Source of the DNA: Methylobacter sp. BlB1
Lineage (GTDB): Bacteria; Pseudomonadota; Gammaproteobacteria; Methylococcales; Methylomonadaceae
Direction of reading: 5' to 3'
Length of the DNA: 64,000 nt
NCBI RefSeq assembly: GCF_015476545.1
Contig: NZ_JADMKV010000001.1
Coordinates: 124,001-188,000, forward strand
In this document: positions 32,159 through 42,024 of the stretch, piece after piece
Numbering within the stretch: the first letter of the stretch is position 1
Layout: every line of letters begins with the position of its first letter
Program-made: the position numbers and the translations under genes
Notes under the pieces: generated by a model
Told to the model about the DNA's origin: nothing
The model's database searches: none
The model's input: only the letters and a program-made list of their open reading frames with translations

Positions 32159-33606
32159 ATTTCCCTAATGTACAGATGCCGACCCAGGTGTTAGGCAAAA
32201 TCGACCGGATACATTTTGTCGGCATAGGCGGTACCGGCATGAGTGGTATCGCAGAAGTTTTATCCAATCTGGGCTATAAAGTCTCAGGTTCGGACATAAA
32301 AGAAAGCTCGGTCACGCAAAGGCTGGCCGGCTTGGGCGTAACCATCAATATCGGACATAAGCGCGAAAATGTTGCAAAAGCGGATGTGGTTGTTGCCTCA
32401 AGCGCCATAGACCGCAGCAATGAGGAAATCGACGAAGCGTATCTGAACAGAATACCGGTGATTCCGCGGGCGGAAATGTTGGCCGAGTTGATGCGCTTCA
32501 GGTTCGGCATTGCCGTAGCGGGCACGCACGGCAAAACCACCACGACCAGCCTGACAGCCAGCATGCTGGCCGAGGGCGGACTCGATCCGACTTTCGTCAT
32601 CGGCGGCCGGCTGAACAGCGCGGGCAGCAATGCCAAGCTGGGGCTAGGGCATTATCTGGTTGCCGAGGCCGATGAGAGCGATGCGTCATTCCTGTATTTA
32701 CAGCCGATGATGGCAATCGTCACCAATATCGACCAGGATCATATGGCGACTTACCAAGGCAGCTATCAGCGATTGAAGGAAACGTTCATTGAGTTTCTGC
32801 ATCATTTGCCTTTTTATGGTTTGGCGGTCATGTGCATGGATGACGAAGGCGTCAGAGAAATTCTGCCGCACATCTCCAAGCCGGTAACCACTTATGGCGT
32901 GCATGCCGATGCCGATGTGCGAGCAATCAATATTAAACAGGAAGGCATGCATACTTCTTTTAAAGTGATTCGCCGGGGCGATCATCCGCCGCTGCAGGTC
33001 ACCTTGAACATGCCCGGCTGGCACAATATGCTCAATGCGCTTGCGGCTATCAGCATCGCGACCCATCTGAATGTCGATGATGAGGCGATCATCAACAGCC
33101 TGGGCGCATTCAAAGGCGTCGGCAGACGGTTTCAAATTCAGGGCGATCTGGAAATCGCCGGCGGGCAGCTGACATTCGTTGACGACTATGGCCACCACCC
33201 GCGCGAGATTGCCGCAACACTGGAAGCCTTACGGCAGGCCTGGCCGGACAGACGTTCGATTGTTATTTTTCAGCCGCACCGCTATACGCGTACACGGGAC
33301 TTGTTTGAGGATTTTGTCAAAGTCCTTTCTACCGTTGATGTACTGATTCTGATGGATGTTTATGCGGCAGGAGAAGCGGTTATTCCCGGCGCAGATGGAA
33401 GAGCATTAAGCAGGGCTATTCGCTTGCGCGGCCAGGTTGATCCGGTATTCGTCGAAGACTGGGAAGATCTGCCGCAAATACTGGCCGGCATCGTAAAGCC
33501 TGATGACGTGATTTTAACAATGGGGGCCGGCAATGTGGGGCAAGTCGCCACGCAATTGCCGCAGCTGCTATCGGACGCTTTCGGGTCAATAACTTGTCAG
33601 GATTGA
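32155..33606 (+). CDS. murC: UDP-MurNAc-L-alanine ligase MurC
   Basis: MurC adds L-alanine to UDP-MurNAc, the first peptide-stem step. The ATG at 32155 lies in the murG stop (ATGA) and gives 483 residues; a frame from 32134 also exists but overlaps more. Signatures are [17 protein letters not shown] at the N-terminus, the ATP loop [13 protein letters not shown], and [16 protein letters not shown] with [12 protein letters not shown] in the C-terminal domain. Confidence 0.97.
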   Translation: MNFPNVQMPTQVLGKIDRIHFVGIGGTGMSGIAEVLSNLGYKVSGSDIKESSVTQRLAGLGVTINIGHKRENVAKADVVVASSAIDRSNEEIDEAYLNRIPVIPRAEMLAELMRFRFGIAVAGTHGKTTTTSLTASMLAEGGLDPTFVIGGRLNSAGSNAKLGLGHYLVAEADESDASFLYLQPMMAIVTNIDQDHMATYQGSYQRLKETFIEFLHHLPFYGLAVMCMDDEGVREILPHISKPVTTYGVHADADVRAINIKQEGMHTSFKVIRRGDHPPLQVTLNMPGWHNMLNALAAISIATHLNVDDEAIINSLGAFKGVGRRFQIQGDLEIAGGQLTFVDDYGHHPREIAATLEALRQAWPDRRSIVIFQPHRYTRTRDLFEDFVKVLSTVDVLILMDVYAAGEAVIPGADGRALSRAIRLRGQVDPVFVEDWEDLPQILAGIVKPDDVILTMGAGNVGQVATQLPQLLSDAFGSITCQD

Positions 33607-34517
33607 AAGAAGAAAGATTGGATCTTGCGATGAAAGGGCGATTGTTAAATCACGAAAAACTGGCGAAATATACCAGCTGGCGAGTCGGCGGACCGGCTGA
33701 CCGGTTATATATGCCATTTGATCGACAGGATTTGATAAATTTCATAGCGGAACTGTCTAATGTGGAAGGCACAGCTTCAGGACCAGTATTCTGGATGGGA
33801 CTGGGCAGCAATTTGCTGATCAGGGATGGCGGCATACGCGGCACGGTCATCAATACCAAAGGCCGGTTGAAAGAAATGAGATTGACCCCGGATGGGTCGA
33901 TTTATGTCGAGGCCGGCGTTCCTTGCGCGCATGTGGCGCGCTTCTGCGCGGAGCAAGGACTTGTCGGTGCCGAGTTTCTGGCAGGCATACCAGGAACGAT
34001 GGGCGGCGCCCTGAAGATGAACGCCGGCGCCTTTGGCGGCGAAACCTGGAATATTGTTAAAAGCGTGGACATGTTGAATTCGAAAGGCCAGGTTCATATC
34101 CGGCTGCCTGAGGATTTCGAGATTAGCTACCGTTCGGTGAAAGGCTGTGACGATGAATGGTTTCTGGCGGCGCATCTAACGCTGCAGCAAGGCGACACAG
34201 CAGAGAGTATGCAGCGCATAAAAGGTTTGCTGGAAAAACGGGCGCAAACGCAGCCGACCAACCAGCCGAGCTGCGGATCGGTATTTAAAAATCCGCAAGG
34301 CGACTATGCGGCAAGGCTTATAGAGCAGACCGGTTTAAAGGGCTATGCCATAGGCGGCGCCTGCGTGTCGGAAAAACATGCGAATTTTATTATTAATACC
34401 GGCACGGCGACGGCTGCCGATATCGAAGCCTTAATTAATTATGTTCAGATTAAAGTAATGGAAAGTCAGGGGGTTGAGTTGCAGACTGAAGTTTGTATGG
34501 TAGGCGTAGCATTATGA
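33594..34517 (+). CDS. murB: UDP-N-acetylenolpyruvoylglucosamine reductase MurB
   Basis: MurB is the FAD enzyme that reduces enolpyruvyl-UDP-GlcNAc to UDP-MurNAc. The frame from TTG 33594 gives 307 residues. ATG 33630 would give 295 and is a reasonable alternative, since neither start has a strong ribosome site. Conserved are [50 protein letters not shown] and [10 protein letters not shown]. This is the shorter type related to Caulobacter and Legionella MurB rather than the E. coli type. It couples to ddlB by ATGA. Confidence 0.94.
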   Translation: MSGLKEERLDLAMKGRLLNHEKLAKYTSWRVGGPADRLYMPFDRQDLINFIAELSNVEGTASGPVFWMGLGSNLLIRDGGIRGTVINTKGRLKEMRLTPDGSIYVEAGVPCAHVARFCAEQGLVGAEFLAGIPGTMGGALKMNAGAFGGETWNIVKSVDMLNSKGQVHIRLPEDFEISYRSVKGCDDEWFLAAHLTLQQGDTAESMQRIKGLLEKRAQTQPTNQPSCGSVFKNPQGDYAARLIEQTGLKGYAIGGACVSEKHANFIINTGTATAADIEALINYVQIKVMESQGVELQTEVCMVGVAL

Positions 34518-35446
34518 AGCCGTTGAAGATTAAAGAGGCGCGAGAATTCGGCCGGGTTGCCGTGTTGATGGGCGGGGCTGCCGCTGAAAGAGAAGTTTCA
34601 TTGAAAAGCGGCGCCGCCGTGTACGACGCTTTAAAGCGCCAAGGCATTGATGCAATCGCCATTGATGTGACAGGCAATCCCGTAGAAGCACTGGCCGGGC
34701 TTAAGGTTGACCGGGTATTCAACATCATTCATGGACGGGGAGGTGAAGACGGCGTGCTTCAGGCGGTTCTGGATGTGATGGGCATCCCCTATACCGGCAG
34801 CGGCGTTCTGGCCTCGGCATTGAGTATGGATAAACTCCGAACCAAGCTGTGCTGGCAGGGTTACGGATTGGTCACGCCCAAATGGTTCTTGCTGAAAGAT
34901 GAACATGATCTGGACGATTGCATAGCACAGTTGGGCTTCCCGGTTATTGTGAAGCCGGCTCAGGAAGGCTCCAGCATAGGCATGAGCAAGGCATCCAATC
35001 GCGATGAGCTGCAAAGAGCGCTGAAAACGGCGGCAGAATTCCGTTGCGATGTCTATGCGGAGTCTTGGGTGGCAGGCAAGGAATATACGGTTGGTGTATT
35101 GAACGGCGAGGCATTGCCGGTCATACGCCTGGAAACGCCGCATGCGTTTTATGATTATGAAGCGAAATACAAGGCCACCACGACTCAATATCACTGTCCA
35201 TGCGGCTTGAACCAGGACGACGAGTTGCAGTTGCGTGATCTGGCCGTGAAAGCCAGCCAGGTGCTAGGCGTTAAAGGATGGGCAAGACTCGATGTGTTTG
35301 TCGATGATGCCGGACAATATCAATTGATTGAGATTAATACCGTACCGGGCATGACGGATCACAGTCTGGTGCCGATGGCGGCTAAACAGGCCGGCATTGA
35401 TTTTGATGAATTGGTTTGGCGGATATTGGAAACCAGTATCGGCTAA
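34514..35446 (+). CDS. ddlB: D-alanine-D-alanine ligase
   Basis: This ATP-grasp ligase makes D-Ala-D-Ala, the dipeptide used by MurF. The ATG at 34514 sits in the murB stop (ATGA) and gives 310 residues; the longer frame from 34493 is rejected. Motifs are VAVLMGGAAAEREVSLKSG, IHGRGGEDGVLQ, MDKLRTK, PVIVKPAQEGSSIGMSK and the C-terminal EINTVPGMTDHSLVP. The Y/F choice controlling D-lactate use was not evaluated. It ends in TAATG overlapping ftsQ by one base. Confidence 0.96.
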   Translation: MKPLKIKEAREFGRVAVLMGGAAAEREVSLKSGAAVYDALKRQGIDAIAIDVTGNPVEALAGLKVDRVFNIIHGRGGEDGVLQAVLDVMGIPYTGSGVLASALSMDKLRTKLCWQGYGLVTPKWFLLKDEHDLDDCIAQLGFPVIVKPAQEGSSIGMSKASNRDELQRALKTAAEFRCDVYAESWVAGKEYTVGVLNGEALPVIRLETPHAFYDYEAKYKATTTQYHCPCGLNQDDELQLRDLAVKASQVLGVKGWARLDVFVDDAGQYQLIEINTVPGMTDHSLVPMAAKQAGIDFDELVWRILETSIG

Positions 35447-36249
35447 TGAATAAATACGCGGTAAGAATTCTGGCGGCCGCATTATTGCTGACAGGTTTGA
35501 TCTGGCTGTACAGGCAGGATGTCAAGAGCTACGGCTCCGACACGATGCCCATTAAATACGTCAGGATAGAAGGCGTCTTTCAATACCTTAGCAAGGATGA
35601 GATAAAAACGGCGCTGCAGCCGCTGGTTATGACCAGTTTTTTCTCAGCGGATATGCAGGCGATACACGAAGCTGTCGCGCAACTGCCATGGGTGCAGACC
35701 GCTACGGTTAAACGGGTCTGGCCGGATGCGATTGACATAAAAGTATATGAAAGGAAACCTTATGTACGATGGGGGCAACACAGCCTGTTGAATGAAAGAG
35801 GCGAATTGTTTACTCCGAAGAATGTAGAACAATTTCAGACATTGCCTATGCTTGTAGGGCCGGAGCAGCAACACAGGAAAGTTCTGGAAATAATGAAGGG
35901 CATTAAAACAGTGCTGGCGGATCAGTCTATGGAGTTGGCCGAGTTTAGCATCGATGACCGGTGGGCATGGAAAATCAGGCTGGCAACCGGTATGGAGATA
36001 CTGCTGGGACGAAATGAGCCGTTAAAGAAACTGCAGCGTTTCTTGAAGACGCTGGCCGTATTTGGGCCAGAGCAGGTTGATGCAATGGCTGTGGTTGATT
36101 TGAGATATCCCAATGGCTATGGCGTTTCATGGAAACCCGGAACTGCTGAAATTGACTGGAAAAAAATTGCAAACCCCGAAAACGAAACAGATGGGCGATT
36201 AGAAAAGGCGACACAGAGTAAACAAAATGGCGAAAAAAACAGAGCGTAA
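35446..36249 (+). CDS. ftsQ: Cell division protein FtsQ
   Basis: FtsQ is the bitopic scaffold that joins early and late divisome proteins. The ATG at 35446, overlapping the ddlB stop by one base, gives 267 residues. There is one membrane segment (about 6-22), a POTRA domain starting KYVRIEGVFQYLSKDEI and a beta domain with LPWVQTATVKRVWPDAI and ERKPYVRWG. It overlaps ftsA by 23 bases. The C-terminal tail is charged (Glu, Lys, Gln, Asn) and probably disordered. Confidence 0.94.
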   Translation: MNKYAVRILAAALLLTGLIWLYRQDVKSYGSDTMPIKYVRIEGVFQYLSKDEIKTALQPLVMTSFFSADMQAIHEAVAQLPWVQTATVKRVWPDAIDIKVYERKPYVRWGQHSLLNERGELFTPKNVEQFQTLPMLVGPEQQHRKVLEIMKGIKTVLADQSMELAEFSIDDRWAWKIRLATGMEILLGRNEPLKKLQRFLKTLAVFGPEQVDAMAVVDLRYPNGYGVSWKPGTAEIDWKKIANPENETDGRLEKATQSKQNGEKNRA

Positions 36250-37453
36250 TTTAATAGTCGGACTGGACATTGGGACTTCCAAGGTCGCTGCTATTGTGGG
36301 TGAGCTTACCGGTGAAGGCAGAGTAGAAGTCATAGGCATCGGCTCAACAGCGTCGCGCGGACTGAAAAAAGGTGTAGTCGTTAATCTTGAATCGACCGTG
36401 CAATCCATACAGCGGGCCGTGGAAGAGGCTGAATTAATGGCAGGGTGCCAGATCAGGTCCGTATTCGCAGGCATTGCAGGCAGCCATATCAGAAGTCTTA
36501 ACTCTCATGGCATCGTGGCGATCAAAGACAAGGAAGTGACTCAATATGATATCGACAGGGTCATTGATTCCGCCCGCGCAGTCGCTATCCCTGCCGATCA
36601 GAAGATTATTCATATTCTGCCGCAGGAATTTGTCATTGATCTCCAGGAGGGCATTAAAGAGCCTATCGGCATGTCAGGCATACGTCTGGAAGCGAAAGTT
36701 CACATGGTCACGGGCAGCGTCAGCGCCGCCCAGAATATCATCAAGTGTATCCGCCGTTGCGGGCTTGAGGTTGAGGATATTGTGCTGGAACAGTTGGCGT
36801 CATGCAATTCGGTGCTGACCGAAGATGAAAAGGAACTGGGCGTCTGTTTGATTGATATCGGCGGCGGCACTACGGATATCGCTATTTTTGTCGATGGCGC
36901 GATCAAACATACGGCCGTCATTCCGATAGCCGGCGATCAGGTCACCAATGACATTGCCGTTGCCTTGCGCACGCCCACCTTCAATGCGGAAGAGATCAAG
37001 CAAAAATATGCCTGTGCATTAACGCAATTAGCCAATATTGATGGCGTCATTGAAGTGCCCAGCATCGGCGACAGGGCTCCGCGCAAGATTTCGGTGCAAA
37101 GTCTGTCAGAGATTATAGAGCCACGTTATGAAGAGCTGATGCTGCTGGTACAGGCGGAACTGAGGCGCAGTGGATATGAAGAATTGATTGCCGCCGGAGT
37201 TGTCTTGACCGGCGGCAGTTCAAAAGTGATGGGATTGATCGAACTGGCGGAAGAAATTTTTCATATGCCGGTCCGCATGGGTATCCCGCAAAATGTGACT
37301 GGACTAACCGAAGTTGTGAGAAATCCAGTTCACTCAACAGGGGTCGGTTTATTAATGTATGGAAAAGAGCATCAGAGCGGCGACAGAATCATTGATTCCG
37401 AGAGTTCTGGATTGTTTTTAAAAATAAAGAGTTGGTTTCAGGGTAATTTTTAG
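36227..37453 (+). CDS. ftsA: Cell division protein FtsA
   Basis: FtsA is the actin-like ATPase that anchors FtsZ filaments to the membrane. The 408-residue protein has VGLDIGTSKVAAIVGE as phosphate 1 motif, the inserted 1C subdomain (SHIRSLNSHGIVAIKDKEV), IDIGGGTTDIAIF as phosphate 2 and VVLTGGSSKVMG as the adenosine motif. The C-terminus SGLFLKIKSWFQGNF is the amphipathic membrane-targeting helix. It begins 23 bases before the ftsQ stop, and ftsZ follows after 32 bases. Confidence 0.97.
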   Translation: MAKKTERNLIVGLDIGTSKVAAIVGELTGEGRVEVIGIGSTASRGLKKGVVVNLESTVQSIQRAVEEAELMAGCQIRSVFAGIAGSHIRSLNSHGIVAIKDKEVTQYDIDRVIDSARAVAIPADQKIIHILPQEFVIDLQEGIKEPIGMSGIRLEAKVHMVTGSVSAAQNIIKCIRRCGLEVEDIVLEQLASCNSVLTEDEKELGVCLIDIGGGTTDIAIFVDGAIKHTAVIPIAGDQVTNDIAVALRTPTFNAEEIKQKYACALTQLANIDGVIEVPSIGDRAPRKISVQSLSEIIEPRYEELMLLVQAELRRSGYEELIAAGVVLTGGSSKVMGLIELAEEIFHMPVRMGIPQNVTGLTEVVRNPVHSTGVGLLMYGKEHQSGDRIIDSESSGLFLKIKSWFQGNF

Positions 37454-37485
37454 TATTCGTAGGGTTTATTTAAGGGGCAGCGAAA

Positions 37486-38646
37486 ATGAAATATGAATTA
37501 ATGGATATGTGTACTGAAACGGCCAATATCAAAGTTATTGGTGTTGGCGGCGGTGGCGGTAATGCGGTCAATCACATGATTGACAGTCACATTGAAGGTG
37601 TGGAGTTTATCTGTGCGAATACCGATGCGCAGGCTTTGAGAAGATTGAATGTCGGTACGATTATCCAGTTGGGCGTTGAGTTGACTAAAGGCCTTGGCGC
37701 AGGCACTAATCCGGATATCGGAAGACAGGCGGCGGAAGAAAATAAGGAACGCATCAGAGAAGTGATTGAAGGCGCGGACATGCTGTTTTTGACTGCGGGC
37801 ATGGGCGGAGGCACCGGTACGGGGGCTATTCCGGTTATTGCAGAAATTGCCAGAAGTATGGGGATTCTGACTGTGGCGGTCGTGACTAAACCCTTCCTGT
37901 TCGAAGGCAAGAAAAAGTTGGCGGTTGCGGAAAGAGGCATTAAAGAACTCGAGCAATATGTCGATTCATTGATCACGATTCCGAATCAGAAGTTGCTGCG
38001 GGTACTGGGCAGCAGCGTCTCTCTGGTCAATGCATTCAAGGCGGCCAACGGCGTATTGCTGGACGCGGTGCAAGGCATTACTGAACTCATCGTGCATCCG
38101 GGCATGATCAACGTGGACTTTGCCGACGTCAGAACCGTCATGGCCGGCATGGGCGCCGCGATCATGGGGACAGGATCGGCAACAGGCGAGCATCGTGCCC
38201 GCGAAGCGGCTGAAAAAGCCATTGCCTGCCCATTGTTGGAAGATATCAATTTACAAGGCGCAAGAGGCATTCTGGTCAATATTTCTGCCGCCGATATGGG
38301 TATTGCCGAGTTTGACGAAGTCGGTAATATTGTCCATGAGTTTGCTTCCGAAGATGCAATCATCAAGATCGGCACCGCTATTGATCCTGAGCTGGGCGAT
38401 GAAATTAAGGTCACTGTCGTCGCGACAGGCATGGGATTGGCGGCGTCATCAGCTAAAGGGGGGCCGGTTAAACTGGTACAGAAAGCGGCGGCTGGCGAGG
38501 TCGACTATGGCGTACTCGATAAACCGACCGTCATACGCCAGAACAGGCCTGAAACCAGGGAAAATCGGTTCGGAGCGCAACCTAAAAAAGATATCGATCT
38601 GGATTATCTGGATATTCCGGCTTTCCTGAGACGGCAGGCCGACTAG
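37486..38646 (+). CDS. ftsZ: Cell division GTPase FtsZ
   Basis: FtsZ is the tubulin homologue that forms the cytokinetic ring. The 386-residue protein has IKVIGVGGGGGNAVNHM near the N-terminus, the tubulin signature GGGTGTGAIPVIAE, and NVDFADVRTVMAG as the T7 loop. The C-terminal conserved peptide DYLDIPAFLRRQ binds FtsA and ZipA in the family. AAGGGGCAGCG precedes the ATG. A second ATG at 37501 could serve as start. The linker before the C-terminal peptide is short. Confidence 0.97.
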   Translation: MKYELMDMCTETANIKVIGVGGGGGNAVNHMIDSHIEGVEFICANTDAQALRRLNVGTIIQLGVELTKGLGAGTNPDIGRQAAEENKERIREVIEGADMLFLTAGMGGGTGTGAIPVIAEIARSMGILTVAVVTKPFLFEGKKKLAVAERGIKELEQYVDSLITIPNQKLLRVLGSSVSLVNAFKAANGVLLDAVQGITELIVHPGMINVDFADVRTVMAGMGAAIMGTGSATGEHRAREAAEKAIACPLLEDINLQGARGILVNISAADMGIAEFDEVGNIVHEFASEDAIIKIGTAIDPELGDEIKVTVVATGMGLAASSAKGGPVKLVQKAAAGEVDYGVLDKPTVIRQNRPETRENRFGAQPKKDIDLDYLDIPAFLRRQAD

Positions 38647-38728
38647 ACGGAAAGTCGACTTAATCTCTTTTTTGGCCTGGTTGTGGTAGAATTCCTGTTT
38701 TGCCCCTTAATTCGGCGTCCTTTATTTT

Positions 38729-39652
38729 ATGATTAAACAGCGAACTTTAAAAAATACAATCAGGGCTACAGGCGTAGGGCTGCATACGGGCGATAAAGTG
38801 TATTTGACTTTACGCCCTGCAGAACCGAATACCGGTATTAAATTTCGCCGCGTTGATTTAGATGAGCCGGTTGTCATTGATGCTTCACCGGAAAATGTCG
38901 GCGAAACAATGCTTTCAACAACGCTGGTTGCAGGTGACGTAAAAATTTCAACCATAGAACATCTGCTTTCGGCGTTTGCCGGATTGGGCATCGATAATGC
39001 GATTATCGATGTCAGTGCTGCGGAAGTTCCTATCATGGACGGAAGCGCCGGCCCTTTTGTGTTTTTGCTACAGTCGGCCGGGGTTGAGGAGCAGGATAGT
39101 CCAAAACAGTATATTCGCATAAAGCGCAGCATCAGAGTTGAAGACGGTGATAAATGGGCGGCTTTCGAGCCATTTGAGGGTTTTAAGGTGACGTTTACCA
39201 TCGATTTTGAGCACCCGGCATTTGATGAGCGCGTCAAAACTGCAACAATGGATTTCTCGTCCACGACTTTTGTGAAGGAAGTAAGCCGAGCCAGAACCTT
39301 CGGTTTCATGAAGGATATCGATATGCTCCGGCAAAATAATCTTGCGTTGGGAGGCAGTCTCGATAACGCCATCGTGGTGGATGACGATAAGATTCTCAAT
39401 GAGGATGGCTTACGTTGTGCGGATGAGTTCGTTAAGCACAAAATTCTTGATGCGATCGGCGACCTGTACCTCCTGGGGCATAGTTTGATCGGTGCCTTTA
39501 CCGGTTATAAGTCCGGGCATGGACTGAACAACAAATTATTGCGTACTTTATTGAATGATAAAGACGCGTGGGAAATGGTTACGTTTGATGAAGAAGAAGA
39601 CGCGCCGATTTCCTTCATGCGCTCCGCGCAATCACCGCGGTCCGCTGCATAA
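38729..39652 (+). CDS. lpxC: UDP-3-O-acyl-N-acetylglucosamine deacetylase
   Basis: LpxC is the zinc deacetylase that commits UDP-3-O-acyl-GlcNAc to lipid A synthesis. The 307-residue protein has [20 protein letters not shown] (zinc His) and [17 protein letters not shown], which supplies the other His and Asp ligands and the catalytic His. Thr/Ser-rich [18 protein letters not shown] is also typical. The 82-bp gap from ftsZ includes TGGTAGAAT (38684-38692), a possible extended -10, so lpxC may have its own promoter as in E. coli. Confidence 0.97.
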   Translation: MIKQRTLKNTIRATGVGLHTGDKVYLTLRPAEPNTGIKFRRVDLDEPVVIDASPENVGETMLSTTLVAGDVKISTIEHLLSAFAGLGIDNAIIDVSAAEVPIMDGSAGPFVFLLQSAGVEEQDSPKQYIRIKRSIRVEDGDKWAAFEPFEGFKVTFTIDFEHPAFDERVKTATMDFSSTTFVKEVSRARTFGFMKDIDMLRQNNLALGGSLDNAIVVDDDKILNEDGLRCADEFVKHKILDAIGDLYLLGHSLIGAFTGYKSGHGLNNKLLRTLLNDKDAWEMVTFDEEEDAPISFMRSAQSPRSAA

Positions 39653-39663
39653 AGTCCGCTTCG

Positions 39664-39688
39664 GGCTATCCGGCATCGTCGGATAGCC
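39664..39688. terminator. Stem-loop between convergent lpxC and dciA
   Basis: A perfect 9-bp inverted repeat GGCTATCCG / CGGATAGCC with a 7-base loop lies 11 bases after the lpxC stop and overlaps the last codons of the opposing gene. No clear T-run follows, so terminator function is inferred from position. Confidence 0.5.
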
Positions 39689-40130
39689 GCTGCAGCGTTG
39701 CGCTTAACTTCAGCAACGCCTGCTTCAACTGATTATCCGGAACATTTAGGCCCAGGTTCCGGATGATTTCAATTTTGTCCTTTGCTGGCACATTGGCTCT
39801 CCTGATGGGTTTTTCATAAAGGCTTTTCTGCTCGGTAAGGATTTTAACCTGCATAAGGGCGACAGGTTCTCGCGTGATTGGCGCAACAGCGGCAAGAATG
39901 GCTTGGCTATAAAAGCGCAACTGTGATGCCCAGGCCGCAGAATCCGTATAAATCAGCAATTTCTTATCGTTTATTACGCAATAGCGCGCCTGTTTTGCCA
40001 AGGCTTCCGGCAGTGCCTCTCGAATGTGTTGCAGAATCTGACGTTGCTGCTCGATCCGGCTGTAAAAATGGGCAATGGCCCGGTTTGGAAACGATAGCGC
40101 CGCTTTAAATGCGACTGGTTTTTTAGCCAT
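39666..40130 (-). CDS. dciA: DUF721 protein, DciA-like helicase loader
   Basis: The 154-residue basic protein matches the DUF721 family, whose member DciA is needed to load the replicative helicase DnaB in bacteria that lack DnaC. Visible family features are the N-terminal basic half with an LPxxLAxxARYCV strand, a KKLLIYTDSAAWASQLRFY strand-helix, and VKILTEQ. The gene lies beside lpxC and, apart from the hydrogenase insertion, near secA, as in Pseudomonas. Orientation is opposite to lpxC. The helicase-loader role is inferred from the family. Confidence 0.82.
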   Translation of the reverse strand: MAKKPVAFKAALSFPNRAIAHFYSRIEQQRQILQHIREALPEALAKQARYCVINDKKLLIYTDSAAWASQLRFYSQAILAAVAPITREPVALMQVKILTEQKSLYEKPIRRANVPAKDKIEIIRNLGLNVPDNQLKQALLKLSATLQRLSDDAG

Positions 40131-40159
40131 GTATGTGTGAAAAGGTTCTTACAGGAATG

Positions 40160-40188
40160 TTGGATTATTTAAGAAATTATCATATAGT
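40160..40188 (+). promoter_or_regulatory. Candidate sigma-70 promoter of the hox operon
   Basis: TTGGAT (40160-40165), 17 bases and TATAGT (40183-40188) lie in the 109-bp gap between divergent dciA and hoxF. The leader to hoxF would be about 45 bases. No sigma-54 (-24/-12) element of the kind that drives hydrogenase genes in some proteobacteria was seen. Confidence 0.5.
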
Positions 40189-40239
40189 GACAAAGAAGTT
40201 CATTTTCTCATACTGTAAATACGCAACCAGGCGGATAAA

Positions 40240-42024
40240 ATGAAACAATTCATTCAGGATCTTGCAGAAAAACACAACAACCAGGAAAAACAGCTGCTTC
40301 AGATCCTGCGAGAGATTCAGGCCTGCTACCATTATATCCCGGAACAGGCGATAGAACAGTTATCCGGATTATTGTCCATTCCCCGGACGCGAATCACCGG
40401 CGTAGTCGAATTCTACAGCTTTTTGCACTTGACCCCCAGGGGGCAGTATGAACTGCTGATCAGCGATTGCATTACCGACCACATGCGGGACAAAAAAGAC
40501 CTGACCGGTTATTTGGCAGAAAAACTGAACGTGGCTGTCGGCGCGGTGCGTAAAGACGGCTTGGTTAGCCTCGATAACACCTCCTGTACGGGCATGTGTG
40601 ATCAGGGCCCTGCCGGCATGGTTAACGGCTATGCCTTAACCCGTCTGGACCGGGACCGGATTGACCGGATCGCTGATTTGATCAATCGCCGGGAGCCATT
40701 GGCTGCGTGGCCGGCTGATCTGTTCTATGTCGACGACACTGTAGCCAAGCCAGGGCTTTTATTAAAACAGCCCATTATGCAAGGCGCCGCGCTCAGAGCG
40801 GCCTTTAAAAGAGGTCTGAAAGCCACGCTGGCGGAAATTGAGCAATCCGGTTTGCGAGGCCGAGGCGGAGCCGGTTTCAAGACGGCCATGAAATGGGCGT
40901 TTTGCACCGGTGAAGCTCAGAGCGAGCGCTATGTCGTCTGTAACGCCGATGAAGGCGAGCCCGGCACATTTAAGGATCGAGTGCTGTTGAATTCCTTTGC
41001 ACATCAGGTCTTTGAAGGCATGACCCTGTGCGCAGCGATTACCGGCGCCAGGCAGGGCTTCCTGTATTTGCGCGGCGAGTATCTGCACCTCTATGACCGT
41101 TTACAGGAAATCTTGCATCAACGCAGACAGGCTGGCCTGCTAGGAAGCAATATTCTCAGGGAGGGGCTGGATTTTGATATCGACATCCACCTCGGCGCTG
41201 GCGCTTATATCTGCGGTGAAGAATCGGCACTGATCGAATCGCTGGAAGGCAAGGCGGGCATTCCGCGCAACCGCCCGCCTTATCCCGTTACGCACGGGTA
41301 TCTCGGCAAGCCGACGGTAGTCAACAATGTCGAGACATTTTTTGCCGCGAGCGCGATTGCCGTCAATGGCGCCGACTGGTTCACACAGGTTGGAACGGAG
41401 AAATCAGCGGGTACGAAAATTCTCAGCATCAGCGGGGACTGCGCCAGACCCGGCATCTATGAATATGCGTTCGGCACAACCATTCAGACGGTATTGAATG
41501 ATTGCGGTGCGATGGATGTGCTGGGCGTGCAGATGGGCGGTCCTTCCGGCACGTTTATTTCCAACCAGGAATTCGACCGCAAGCTGGCTTTCGAGGATCT
41601 GGCAACCGGCGGATCAGTCATTATCTTTAACGAAAGCCGTAACATTTTCGATATCGTCCATAACTTCACGCACTTTTTTGCGCATGAAAGCTGCGGATTT
41701 TGCACGCCATGCCGGGTTGGAACTTCGTTATTGAGGAAGCAGGTCGCTAAAATTCATGAAGGGCATGGCTCGGCCGGCGATGTCGCGGCCCTTGAAGAAT
41801 TGGGCCGGCTGATCAAGGGCTACAGTCACTGCGGCCTGGGGCAAACGGCCGCCAATCCGGTGCTGACGACTTTGGAGCGCTATCCTGAGCTGTATCAGAA
41901 CAAATTGAAGAAAATCAGTTACGAGCCGGGATTTGATCTGGATGGGGCGCTGGATATCGCCAGACGCCTGGCTCAGCGCGATGATGCCGCGGCTCATTTA
42001 TCTCAGGTGGGGGATCATGACTAA
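40240..42024 (+). CDS. hoxF: NAD-reducing hydrogenase diaphorase subunit HoxF
   Basis: HoxF carries the FMN- and NAD(H)-binding site of the soluble bidirectional [NiFe]-hydrogenase HoxFUYH. The 594-residue protein fuses a NuoE-like domain (about 1-150) to a NuoF-like domain (about 160-594), as in Ralstonia eutropha HoxF. Visible sites are GLRGRGGAGF (about 204-213), NADEGEPGTFKDR, GAYICGEESALIESLEG and the 4Fe-4S ligands Cys485, Cys488, Cys491 and Cys531. In the NuoE-like part Cys77, Cys116 and Cys120 are seen, but the position five residues after Cys77 is Met, so the usual four-cysteine 2Fe-2S set is incomplete. It overlaps hoxU by 8 bases. Confidence 0.94.
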   Translation: MKQFIQDLAEKHNNQEKQLLQILREIQACYHYIPEQAIEQLSGLLSIPRTRITGVVEFYSFLHLTPRGQYELLISDCITDHMRDKKDLTGYLAEKLNVAVGAVRKDGLVSLDNTSCTGMCDQGPAGMVNGYALTRLDRDRIDRIADLINRREPLAAWPADLFYVDDTVAKPGLLLKQPIMQGAALRAAFKRGLKATLAEIEQSGLRGRGGAGFKTAMKWAFCTGEAQSERYVVCNADEGEPGTFKDRVLLNSFAHQVFEGMTLCAAITGARQGFLYLRGEYLHLYDRLQEILHQRRQAGLLGSNILREGLDFDIDIHLGAGAYICGEESALIESLEGKAGIPRNRPPYPVTHGYLGKPTVVNNVETFFAASAIAVNGADWFTQVGTEKSAGTKILSISGDCARPGIYEYAFGTTIQTVLNDCGAMDVLGVQMGGPSGTFISNQEFDRKLAFEDLATGGSVIIFNESRNIFDIVHNFTHFFAHESCGFCTPCRVGTSLLRKQVAKIHEGHGSAGDVAALEELGRLIKGYSHCGLGQTAANPVLTTLERYPELYQNKLKKISYEPGFDLDGALDIARRLAQRDDAAAHLSQVGDHD

